Origin: Flavobacteriaceae bacterium MAR_2009_75
Lineage (GTDB): Bacteria > Bacteroidota > Bacteroidia > Flavobacteriales > Flavobacteriaceae
NCBI GenBank assembly: GCA_002813285.1
Contig: PHTZ01000001.1
Coordinates: forward strand, 2,975,501 to 3,039,500
Length of the DNA: 64,000 bases
Reading direction: 5' to 3'
The translations under genes and the position numbers were made by a program. The notes under the pieces are model-generated. The model saw only the letters and a program-made list of their open reading frames with translations, searched no databases and was not told where the DNA came from. Below, piece after piece: positions 34,115-42,956 of the stretch (within the stretch, counting starts at the first letter, position 1; every line of letters starts with the position of its first letter).

Positions 34115-35599
34115 CTAGTTCGTTCGCAGCATATTTTCAAGTTCGTTTTTCCATTTTTGATATGCCTTCTGGTACGCCTCTTTTTCTGCGGAAGGCCTAA
34201 ATTTCATCACGAAATCGTTATCTATAATTCGCTTGCCAAAAGTCTCAAAATCTCCTTTGTGCAGTTCACATGCCCTTGCGGCACCTATAGCCCCAGTGGT
34301 GTTATAGATTTCTATTTCTTGACCAATAAGTGTCGAAATTGTATTGGAGAAAATATCAGATCTGAACAGATTGTCATTACCGGCACGTATGACCTGAGGA
34401 ACGATTCCGTCAGATTTCATGATTTCCATTCCGTACACAAAAGAAAAGGCAATACCTTCCAAAGCAGCCCTGCATAAATGGGCTTTATTATGGTTATTCA
34501 GGTTGATATTGGCCATTTTAGTACCTAAAGTTCTATTGTTCAATACACGTTCGGCCCCATTACCAAATGGATGTATGGTCACCCCATCAGAACCGATGGG
34601 TACACCAGCGGCAAGTTCGTTCATCTCTTCATATGAAGAAACATTAAGATTGTTCATTAGCCACCGATACATAATTCCCGCACCATTTATACAGGCCATT
34701 TTACCGATTCGGGTGTTTTCGGTCGTATAGTTAACGTGAGCGAAATTGTTGACGCGAGCACTCTCTTTTACGGAAAGACTATCGGTTATAGCGTACATAA
34801 CGCCAGAAGTACCCCCAGTAGCCGCAACTTCCCCTGGGTTGAATACATTTAACGACAGGGCGTTGTTCGGTTGATCACCAGCTCTGTATAATATCGACGT
34901 TCCTTCGTATAAGCCTGATTCTGATGCCCCTTCGGTAGAAACTTTTCCTTGTTCAGAAAAAGTGCCGACCAGCTCGGGAATAAGATTTTCTTCAATACCA
35001 TAGTGTTTTAAAAACCAATCGGCAATCGAATTGCTTTTAAAATCCCAAAAAATACCTTCTGAAAGTCCGGAAATGGTCGAGCGAATATCTCCGCTTAATT
35101 TATAGGCGATATAATCACCGGGAAGCATAAATTTATAAATCTTGTCATAGGTTTCCGGTTCGTTTTCCTTAACCCATTTTAATTTTGAAGCCGTAAAATT
35201 CGCCGGAGAATTCAATAAGTGTTGCGAACATTTTTCATTGCCTAAATCGTCAAAGGCTTTTTGCCCAATTGAAACCGCCCTGCTGTCGCACCAAATAATA
35301 GAGTTGCGCAATGGCTCACCATTGTTGTCGACAACCACGAGGCCATGCATTTGATATGATATACCTACCCCCGTTATGTCAGAGGCATCGATTGCATTCT
35401 CATTTATGAGTCTTTTTGTAGCGGTACAAACGTATTTCCACCAGTCATTCGGGTGCTGTTCTGCCCATCCGTTTTCATGGGCTATCATACCCATTTCAAC
35501 AGGAGGTTCGTTAACTACCGAAATACTTTTACCTGTTGAAGTTTCAATTAATGCAGCCTTTATTGAAGAACTGCCAATATCATATCCTATAGAATACAT
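34115..35599 (-). CDS. xylB: Xylulokinase
   Basis: A 494-residue FGGY-family carbohydrate kinase. N-terminal ATP/sugar domain YSIGYDIGSSSIKAALIET, substrate motif GVGISYQMHGLVVVD with the catalytic Asp in SIIWCDSRA, FGGY-type block LCRAALEGIAFSFVYGMEIM and RAGNDNLFRSDIFSNTIST near the end. Phosphorylates D-xylulose to xylulose 5-phosphate for the pentose phosphate pathway. First gene of xylB-xylA; a 10-base palindrome lies 120 bases upstream. Confidence 0.95.
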   Translation of the reverse strand: MYSIGYDIGSSSIKAALIETSTGKSISVVNEPPVEMGMIAHENGWAEQHPNDWWKYVCTATKRLINENAIDASDITGVGISYQMHGLVVVDNNGEPLRNSIIWCDSRAVSIGQKAFDDLGNEKCSQHLLNSPANFTASKLKWVKENEPETYDKIYKFMLPGDYIAYKLSGDIRSTISGLSEGIFWDFKSNSIADWFLKHYGIEENLIPELVGTFSEQGKVSTEGASESGLYEGTSILYRAGDQPNNALSLNVFNPGEVAATGGTSGVMYAITDSLSVKESARVNNFAHVNYTTENTRIGKMACINGAGIMYRWLMNNLNVSSYEEMNELAAGVPIGSDGVTIHPFGNGAERVLNNRTLGTKMANINLNNHNKAHLCRAALEGIAFSFVYGMEIMKSDGIVPQVIRAGNDNLFRSDIFSNTISTLIGQEIEIYNTTGAIGAARACELHKGDFETFGKRIIDNDFVMKFRPSAEKEAYQKAYQKWKNELENMLRTN

Positions 35600-35718
35600 G
35601 GTTCAAAAATTTGGAGGTGGTAAGATATCGTTTTAGGCTCTTTGTTACAAGTAAGAGATGTGTTATTTAGTGTAAATGATGAAGCATTTATGGGGCAAAT
35701 TTGCGCGATTAAAGCTGT

Positions 35719-35728
35719 ATACGCGTAT
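35719..35728. promoter_or_regulatory. Perfect palindrome upstream of xylB
   Basis: ATACGCGTAT reads the same on both strands and is flanked by GT and TATACC, giving partial outer symmetry. It is 120 bases upstream of xylB. It could be a regulator site; it is short and no matching regulator gene is nearby. Confidence 0.3.
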
Positions 35729-35824
35729 TATACCATTTCATTACTCAATTATCGCTCAAAAAAATGAGGATTTTACTTTGTTTGGATTAACGAAGTTAAA
35801 CGTGAAATTGCCTTAAACCATTCT

Positions 35825-38800
35825 TTAATCTGGCTGGACGATATAAGCTTTATCGTTGTTAGAGATTACCAGGTATTTGTTGCCATTCAACCGAACTATT
35901 CTACGACTGTCTAATCCTTTTGGTATGGGTAGATTTCCAGATGATTCAAGTTCTCCGTTATTGATGGTTAAAACACCACCTGAATTCGCTGTGCTCCGAC
36001 CCAATTCATTGGCATAACCTAAATAGTTACCGACGTAGTATATAGTGCTGTCATTTTTATAGAAATCTTCAATACTGCTCATTTGTGCTTCTTGTGGAAG
36101 GGCAGTGCCTTTAAACCCCTCTTCTTTGTTCCAGTAGACCATCGACCTCAGTTCCGATATCTTTTTTATTTCCAGAATTTCACTTTCTTTTTTCCCCGTA
36201 AGGTCTTCTATGTTCTTTGTTTTCGAAAAGTCGGTGTAACTGAGCAATTTCTTTTTTAATGAAGGCAATTGTCCGGTTAATTTATCTTTGGAAGCATACG
36301 GCACATATTCACCAAAGAAATTGTAATAGATAATGGGGTCTGGTTGCTCATTATCATCGAAATCGTCTAAATATAATTTCACGGGTCTCTCTACCGAAGC
36401 CTTCCACTTAAAATTCAATCCGGCATTACCTGCTATTATATCTACCCTACCATCACCATCAATATCATCGACCAATACGGTGTTCCACATACCTTGTGTG
36501 TTTTCAAGACCGAAGTCCCTCGTTTTGTTCAAAAAACTAGAATTACCTTGATTGATAAGTACGGTAATCGGCATCCAATCGCCAACTATAATCAAATCAA
36601 GCAAATCATCATTGTTGATATCGGCCCATTTACTGTCGGTGACCATACCTAATCTTCCCTTTTGAGCCATCATGAACTCACCTTGACCATTGTTGGTAAG
36701 CATATAACTAAAGGGAGAGAGGCCATAACCACCGGGAATGGAGCGATTACCGATGAAAAGATCATCATAGCCATCACCGTTAAAGTCACTAGACGATACA
36801 CTGCCCCCATTGGTGCGGATTAGGTTCGTTTTTAAACGCGTGAAATTGGCATTACCATCATTTACATAAATTCTGTCTTCTAGTTGAATATCTTCTTCGA
36901 ACTTATCATTGCCTCCACTCATTACGTAAAGGTCGAGGTCTCCATCATTTTCTAGGTCAAATGCAGCGGCCGATACATCTTCATAAATGGGATCTTTGCC
37001 TAAATTGCTATTTACAGAATTAATGAATTCTCCATTTTTTTGTTGCAGATATAGTTGCGAAGATTGATATCTTGCCCCTCCTATGAATAAATCGGTCAGC
37101 CCGTCTCCATTGAAATCTGCTTCGACGACTGCAGGCCCTTCCGATGATATTTTCTCTGGCATTAAAGGTTCTCTTTCGTAATCGAGAAAACTATTTTCTA
37201 AGTGAATATAAGGGAAGGTGGTAAAGGGTTCTACTTCTTTTTTGACCGAAGCTTTACTCGGTTTTAGGTTGTCAGTTCTAGTCAGAGTGTGCAATTGGTC
37301 AATTGTTATTTCTTTTTCAACCTGCTCGTAGCCATCAAGCCATTTAATTTTTAAAGAATCTATTTTTTTAATTTCACCGAGCCCAAAATGAAGTCTACGC
37401 GTCGAAGATGATTGAAAACCTTTGGTCACCGTTAGTTCTTTGACGAAAGACTTGTCTTTAGTATAGACAAAAACCTTGGTGCCTGTGGTATTTCTAAATT
37501 TTTCATCGCCATTAATTTCTAATGAAATGAAATGGTTTTCCTTCTTAGTTGTGTTTTCCAACACAAAAGCCTTCTGGTCAATATTGTTGACTACCAAGTC
37601 TAAATCACCATCATTGTCTAAATCGGCATATGCGGCCCCGTTGGAATAGGAGGGACCCGAGTCTGAACTGCTAGATATTCGCTCAAAACTCAGGTCACCT
37701 TTGTTTTTAAATAAGACGTTCGATAATTTTACCGTCGGCATCTCATCAATCAACTTTTTCTGGGTTTCTTTCTGCTGGTTCAAGTTGAATTGCGCAAAAT
37801 CAGTATTGCTCAAATAATTGATATAGTCGAGGTCATTCGGTCTTTTGTAGATTCCGTTGGTTATATAAATGTCGTTTAGACCATCGTTATCATAATCTTG
37901 TAGCAGCACGCTCCAGCTCCAATCGGTAGCATGGGTTTCCGTTTGCAGGGCAATGTCTGTAAAATAGTTATTATTTTGATTGAGTTGGAAGGTGTTTCGT
38001 GCATATTGTTCACCATACCCAAAATTCTCTTTGATTTTTCTCACTTTATCAGAGTCTTCACCGCCAGATTTCATAAAAATTTCATGGTCGAAAGGCATCA
38101 TATCCAAAGTGAAAATGTCAAACAGTTGATCTCCGTTCATATCGGCAATATCAACGCCCATAGTAAATCTAGTGGTATGGTCTAGAAAATCAGTGCTACT
38201 TTCTTTAAATGTCTTATCTCCTTGATTGAGGTACAGGTAATCGTTTTCGTGAAAATCGTTACCGACATAAATATCAACTAAACCATCATTATTAATATCG
38301 GAAGTAATCAAAGCGAGGCCATACCCAAGGGCACTACTATATATACCAGAGATTTGCGTTACATCTTTAAAAGTGTCTTTTCCTTCGTTCAAAAGGTTCT
38401 CATAAAGCCGGTCGCCCGATAGGGAATCTTTTTGGCTCCGTTGTTCAATATTACCGTAGCTTCTAGGGGTGTGAACGGAATGATTCATAAGATATACATC
38501 CATATCACCATCATTGTCATAATCAAAAAAGGAAGCTTGCGTAGATAACCCTGAAAAGTTCAATCCATAATCTTCCGATTTTTCAGTGAAGGTAAGATCA
38601 CCATTATTGATGTAAAGTAGGTTATGTGAGTTCAGCGATTTGTATTTGCCAACCTTTGAAACGTAGATATCTAAAAGACCGTCGTTATTTATGTCTTCCA
38701 TAGTAACGCCCGTAGACCATGTAGAGTCAATTTGTAGGCCCGCTTCTTCAGTAATGTCTATAAACCTTAAATTACCTTGGTTGAGGTAAAATCGATCTGG

Positions 38801-39067
38801 TTTTTGATTGGCCGTGAAATAGAGGTCTTCAAGTCCGTCGTTGTTGATATCTCCGACGGCCACTCCACCACCATTATAATAGTATAGGTATTCGATTATG
38901 TTTAGTTCGTCGCTATAGTATAGATCATTCGAGAAATTTATTCCACTACTATCTGGGTGCACCTGTTTGAAATAATTTTCAGATGCTAGTGTTTCTGTAG
39001 CATTTTTTTTACCGCAGGAGACCAGAAGAAGTATGAAAACTAAAATTGTGCTTAAAGCTAATTTCAT
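35825..39067 (-). CDS. FG-GAP/VCBS repeat and ASPIC/UnbV lipoprotein (CRTAC1-like), paralogue 1
   Basis: A 1080-residue lipoprotein (VFILLLVSCGKK, Cys18). It has many FG-GAP/VCBS repeats with calcium-loop-like Asp/Asn/Gly motifs (VGDINNDGLEDLYFTANQ, DYDNDGDMDVYLMN, DFNGDGLTDLFIGG), an ASPIC/UnbV domain at about 540-610 (GTKVFVYTKDK, GFQSSSTRRLHFGLGEIKK, IKWLDGYEQ) and a second set of repeats to the end. The fold is an integrin-like propeller set. Function in Bacteroidota is unknown; the family is often linked to SusCD systems. Last gene of the susC-susD-led series, 2 bases after paralogue 2, and the most divergent of the three. Confidence 0.9.
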   Translation of the reverse strand: MKLALSTILVFILLLVSCGKKNATETLASENYFKQVHPDSSGINFSNDLYYSDELNIIEYLYYYNGGGVAVGDINNDGLEDLYFTANQKPDRFYLNQGNLRFIDITEEAGLQIDSTWSTGVTMEDINNDGLLDIYVSKVGKYKSLNSHNLLYINNGDLTFTEKSEDYGLNFSGLSTQASFFDYDNDGDMDVYLMNHSVHTPRSYGNIEQRSQKDSLSGDRLYENLLNEGKDTFKDVTQISGIYSSALGYGLALITSDINNDGLVDIYVGNDFHENDYLYLNQGDKTFKESSTDFLDHTTRFTMGVDIADMNGDQLFDIFTLDMMPFDHEIFMKSGGEDSDKVRKIKENFGYGEQYARNTFQLNQNNNYFTDIALQTETHATDWSWSVLLQDYDNDGLNDIYITNGIYKRPNDLDYINYLSNTDFAQFNLNQQKETQKKLIDEMPTVKLSNVLFKNKGDLSFERISSSSDSGPSYSNGAAYADLDNDGDLDLVVNNIDQKAFVLENTTKKENHFISLEINGDEKFRNTTGTKVFVYTKDKSFVKELTVTKGFQSSSTRRLHFGLGEIKKIDSLKIKWLDGYEQVEKEITIDQLHTLTRTDNLKPSKASVKKEVEPFTTFPYIHLENSFLDYEREPLMPEKISSEGPAVVEADFNGDGLTDLFIGGARYQSSQLYLQQKNGEFINSVNSNLGKDPIYEDVSAAAFDLENDGDLDLYVMSGGNDKFEEDIQLEDRIYVNDGNANFTRLKTNLIRTNGGSVSSSDFNGDGYDDLFIGNRSIPGGYGLSPFSYMLTNNGQGEFMMAQKGRLGMVTDSKWADINNDDLLDLIIVGDWMPITVLINQGNSSFLNKTRDFGLENTQGMWNTVLVDDIDGDGRVDIIAGNAGLNFKWKASVERPVKLYLDDFDDNEQPDPIIYYNFFGEYVPYASKDKLTGQLPSLKKKLLSYTDFSKTKNIEDLTGKKESEILEIKKISELRSMVYWNKEEGFKGTALPQEAQMSSIEDFYKNDSTIYYVGNYLGYANELGRSTANSGGVLTINNGELESSGNLPIPKGLDSRRIVRLNGNKYLVISNNDKAYIVQPD

Positions 39068-39069
39068 TA

Positions 39070-42000
39070 TTAAAATTTAAAAAAGGCGAGAGAATCGCTA
39101 TTACGGGCTACTATCAATTGGTGGTCACGAACAAAAATGTCTCGTACCTGACCATTTAAATGAAAGCCGTTACCATCTTTTACCGCTTTAAATTTCATAT
39201 CGCCTAGATTCTCTAAGTAAGTGCCATAGCTAGCATCATAACGACCCATTTCGGGCTTAACCCCATAAAGGTTACCGCCAAGAACCAAATCTAAATCACC
39301 ATCTGAATCAAAATCATGTGAGGCGATAGCATATATGGAGGAGTATTGGGCTTCTATCGGTAATTCTTTGATGGAGAAGTTTGAGTTTCCTTCATTTATT
39401 AAAATTATAGAAGAAAAGTTATTTGCTTCTAAAATATTTACATCTTTGAGCTCTTCTTGACCAAAAATTTCAGTGATATCGGCATTTTTAAAAGATTCAT
39501 AATCAGGAAATTTTTTTGTAAGAACCTTAATCTGTGCCGTCAAATCATGCCGAAGAGCATATGGGTAATCTTTACCGTCATCGGCCCTAAAAGCCAATAC
39601 AGGATCGATAAAGCCATTCCCATCAAAATCTTTTGAAAATAAGGACACGGGGCGATTTTCTGAAGCCTTGAATCGACTATTTAAGCCAAGATTGCCTACT
39701 ATGAAATCTAAGTCGCCATCACCATCTAAATCGGCTTTTTCAATAGTGTTCCACCAACCTTTGGTCTGGCTAAGTTGATTATCTTTCTTATGGGTGAAAT
39801 AGCCATGGTCATTTATGAAAATTTCAATGCCCATGAATTCTCCAACAACAAGCAGGTCTTCGTTGCCATCTTTATCGATATCGGCGAACACAGCATCGGT
39901 TACCATACCGATTCCCTGGAGTGCTGGAGCAATTTTTTTCGTGATATCTGTGAAGTTTCCTTTTCCATTATTTTCTAGCATAAACCCAGAACACGGCGTA
40001 CCATATTTAAGAGGTACAACTCTTTCTCCGACAAAAAGGTCAAGGTCGCCATCGTTGTCAAAATCAGATGCCACTACGGTTGAAGTACTGTGAACACTGG
40101 TACCCGTTGGTAGCTTTTGAGACGATAGCTCAAAGTTTCCTTTTCCATCATTAAAATATAGACGATCTATAAAGGCGGGGGAACGTTGCGAAAACTCTGC
40201 TCCGCCACTGCAGACGTACAAATCGAAATCACCATCATTGTCGGCATCGAAGAAGAGACTGCCTGTATCTTCTGAGCCCTTATTGTTTTCAAACTCGCTG
40301 GTGTCTTTTATTGAAAAGCCTTTTGCGGTACCCAATAATAAAGTTGGGGCGTTGCCTTTTGATCCCCCCAGAAAAACATCTTCTTTGCCATCATTATTTA
40401 CGTCGGCCATATTGCCTCTCGGGCCCTCTGTACTGCACATATGGCTGAGCAAACGGTCACGGTCAAAATCTACAAACCTATTTTCGGTATGCACGAAGTC
40501 TATTTTTGATTCAGCTCTTTTAAATAGCTTTTGACTTGATTGATCATTAACGTTTGATTCGACAGCATCTTTTTCGAATAATGTGAGGGTGGTATCTACC
40601 GTAATATTTTTTAACTCTGTAATTTTCCCTGTGGGCCAAACGATACGTGCAGAAATGGGTTGAGATGATTTAAGCCCAATATTGGGTCTCACATCCATAC
40701 TTGATTGAAAACCTCGAACAGGCTGATTTTCGACACTTAAGCCTAATTCTTCAATACTGATTTTTGATCCTATTGCAGCGGTATTTGCCCCTTCACCTTT
40801 GAGATTCAGTTTAAGATAGTGGCCGTCTTTCTCATCCATAGAAAGATTTTTGTAAATAAAGGCCGGCATATTCAAATTGTTAACTACCAAATCTAGATCA
40901 CCATCGTTATCTAAGTCGCCGTATGCTGCACCGTTAGAAAAGCTTTCAGTTCTAAGACCAGAAGTTTCATAGGTTTCGAACCGAAGATTACCTTGATTTT
41001 TATAGGCGTGATTTTTTAATTTATTTGAAGGGATGATGTCAATGAGTTTGGCATAATTGACCGTGTCATTGGCAATCATAGATTTCAATATTTCTTCGTT
41101 AGATATATATTGCAGGTAATCTTGATCCGTCAAGTCTTTATAGGCCCCATTGGCAATAAAAAGGTCTTTGAGACCATCATTGTCCATATCAAAAATAAGA
41201 GCTCCCCAACTCCAATCTGACGCCTCAACACCGCTCAATCGTCCAATTTCACTAAAAGAATTGTTGGTGTTGTTCAACTGAAGTGTATTGCGAGTGAATT
41301 GATGGTAATAGCCTGTACTTAATTTAAGTTGATATTTATTCCAATCTTCAAAAGTGGTCACGCTTTTCAACCTTTGATATTCGGAAGGAAGCATTTCGGT
41401 AACGAATATGTCATTAAAGCCATCATTGTTGATATCGGCCATGTCGGCTCCCATAGATGCGCCGCTGATTGCCGTAATCTGTTTTTCTAAATCTTCTTTG
41501 AAAGTGCCGTCTTGTCGATTGATATAGAGATAATCACGCTCAAAAAAATCATTAGAGACGTAGATGTCTTCCCACCCATCGTTGTTTACATCGCCTACGG
41601 TAACCCCAAGGCCAAAGCCTACCACACTTCCGTAAATTCCTGCCTTTTCACTGACATCGACGAATTTGCCGTCTCTGTTTTCCATAAGTTTATCGCCACC
41701 AAGCTCATCTCTTTTATCGCGTTCGTTAATTTTGAGGTCAAAACCGCCTATCGCCTTGTACGAATTGTTAAGTATATAAGCATCTAAATCTCCGTCTTTG
41801 TCATAATCGAAGAAAGAAGCATGGGTTGAGAAGCCCTTGTCGTCTAGATTAAATTCGGCAGCCCTCTCGGTAAACGTAAGGTCACCATTGTTGATGAAAA
41901 GTTCGTTCTGTTTGTTCTCTCCATTAAGGTCACCAGAATTGCAGACATAAATATCTAGATTGCCATCACCATTAATATCGACCATGGCTACACCAGTTGA

Positions 42001-42345
42001 CCAAGGTTTGTTGCCGGCAGTGCCACTTCTGTCGGTAATGTCTTCAAACGTGAAATTACCTTTGTTGAGGTATAATCGGTTTTTGTCTTGGTTTGCGGTA
42101 AAGTAAATATCTGGCAGACCATCATTATTTATATCACCAATTGAGACACCACCGCCATTATAATAATTTCGGTAAGTGTACACATTGAACAAATTATCAT
42201 AGGAAAGCGTATTCGCGAAATTGATGCCGGTCTCCTTCTCACTCAGCAATTGAAATGTTTGTTTAACAGCCATTCTTTTTTCTTCTTGTTGACTACAACC
42301 AAGAAGAAAAATGCAAATGATAGATATGGATAGTCTTTTAAGCAT
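39070..42345 (-). CDS. FG-GAP/VCBS repeat and ASPIC/UnbV lipoprotein (CRTAC1-like), paralogue 2
   Basis: A 1091-residue lipoprotein (SIICIFLLGCSQQ, Cys17) with the same architecture as its neighbours: N-terminal FG-GAP repeats (YYNGGGVSIGDINNDGLPDI, FFDYDKDGDLDAYILN, SNDFFERDYLYIN), ASPIC/UnbV region near 545-600 (GSKISIEELG, RGFQSSMDVRPNIGLK, RIVWPTGKI) and C-terminal repeats (DFDNDGDLDLFVGE, DGDLDFIVGNLGLNSR). It is closer to paralogue 3 than to paralogue 1 (shared IGGFDL and FFERDYLYIN blocks). Two bases separate it from both neighbouring stop/start positions, so translation is likely coupled. Confidence 0.9.
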   Translation of the reverse strand: MLKRLSISIICIFLLGCSQQEEKRMAVKQTFQLLSEKETGINFANTLSYDNLFNVYTYRNYYNGGGVSIGDINNDGLPDIYFTANQDKNRLYLNKGNFTFEDITDRSGTAGNKPWSTGVAMVDINGDGNLDIYVCNSGDLNGENKQNELFINNGDLTFTERAAEFNLDDKGFSTHASFFDYDKDGDLDAYILNNSYKAIGGFDLKINERDKRDELGGDKLMENRDGKFVDVSEKAGIYGSVVGFGLGVTVGDVNNDGWEDIYVSNDFFERDYLYINRQDGTFKEDLEKQITAISGASMGADMADINNDGFNDIFVTEMLPSEYQRLKSVTTFEDWNKYQLKLSTGYYHQFTRNTLQLNNTNNSFSEIGRLSGVEASDWSWGALIFDMDNDGLKDLFIANGAYKDLTDQDYLQYISNEEILKSMIANDTVNYAKLIDIIPSNKLKNHAYKNQGNLRFETYETSGLRTESFSNGAAYGDLDNDGDLDLVVNNLNMPAFIYKNLSMDEKDGHYLKLNLKGEGANTAAIGSKISIEELGLSVENQPVRGFQSSMDVRPNIGLKSSQPISARIVWPTGKITELKNITVDTTLTLFEKDAVESNVNDQSSQKLFKRAESKIDFVHTENRFVDFDRDRLLSHMCSTEGPRGNMADVNNDGKEDVFLGGSKGNAPTLLLGTAKGFSIKDTSEFENNKGSEDTGSLFFDADNDGDFDLYVCSGGAEFSQRSPAFIDRLYFNDGKGNFELSSQKLPTGTSVHSTSTVVASDFDNDGDLDLFVGERVVPLKYGTPCSGFMLENNGKGNFTDITKKIAPALQGIGMVTDAVFADIDKDGNEDLLVVGEFMGIEIFINDHGYFTHKKDNQLSQTKGWWNTIEKADLDGDGDLDFIVGNLGLNSRFKASENRPVSLFSKDFDGNGFIDPVLAFRADDGKDYPYALRHDLTAQIKVLTKKFPDYESFKNADITEIFGQEELKDVNILEANNFSSIILINEGNSNFSIKELPIEAQYSSIYAIASHDFDSDGDLDLVLGGNLYGVKPEMGRYDASYGTYLENLGDMKFKAVKDGNGFHLNGQVRDIFVRDHQLIVARNSDSLAFFKF

Positions 42346-42347
42346 TG

Positions 42348-42956
42348 TTATTTTTCTGATATATATCTTAAATCGTCAATTCTTGCTTTAACTATTCGCG
42401 GATCGTCTATAGGTTTGATTAAAATGCGCCTATTGCCATCTACCTTTACAAAAACGGAATTTGTGTCTTTGGGCATTTTTAGCAGTTTGAAATCATTGCC
42501 AGGATACCACTTCAAGAGGGAGTCTTTTACCGAAGGCACCAGTTCGGAAGATTGCAAGTTTTCATTCCATAATGACCAGGCATTATATGAAAACTGTAAA
42601 TCCATACCCGTCATGGTATTATTTCGGTCGAAAATTCCATAAAAAAGCATGATAATGGCATCTTTCAAGTTTTGGTCTTTCTTCAATGGAAGTCTGTACT
42701 CTACAAACTTGTTGTTCGGCCCCTGTTTGATGACGCCTTTCTTGTTCAGTTTCCAGCAGCGTTCGAAAAACTGCTTTTTGGTCTGGCCAAATTTCATTCC
42801 GAACAAAATGGAATCATATCTTTTTTCGGAAGCCATTTCTTTATCAACCAATTCTTGATATTGAGAAACTGAAGATGAACAACTTGCAATAAGAAAAGCA
42901 AATATGACCAATATGCCACTATTCTTTTTTAAACCTATAAAATGTTGTACTATCAT
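42348..42956 (-). CDS. Unknown lipoprotein within the FG-GAP operon
   Basis: A 202-residue protein with a lipoprotein signal (KKNSGILVIFAFLIASC, Cys26), then a soluble domain with FGMKFGQTKKQFFERCWKLN, a strand-rich middle (LKDAIIMLFYGIFDRNNTMT) and RRILIKPIDDP near the end. I recognise no family. Its start codon lies inside the end of paralogue 3 (38-base overlap), and its stop is 2 bases before paralogue 2, so it is locked into the operon and is probably translated by coupling. It could assist assembly or trafficking of the FG-GAP lipoproteins. Confidence 0.75.
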   Translation of the reverse strand: MIVQHFIGLKKNSGILVIFAFLIASCSSSVSQYQELVDKEMASEKRYDSILFGMKFGQTKKQFFERCWKLNKKGVIKQGPNNKFVEYRLPLKKDQNLKDAIIMLFYGIFDRNNTMTGMDLQFSYNAWSLWNENLQSSELVPSVKDSLLKWYPGNDFKLLKMPKDTNSVFVKVDGNRRILIKPIDDPRIVKARIDDLRYISEK

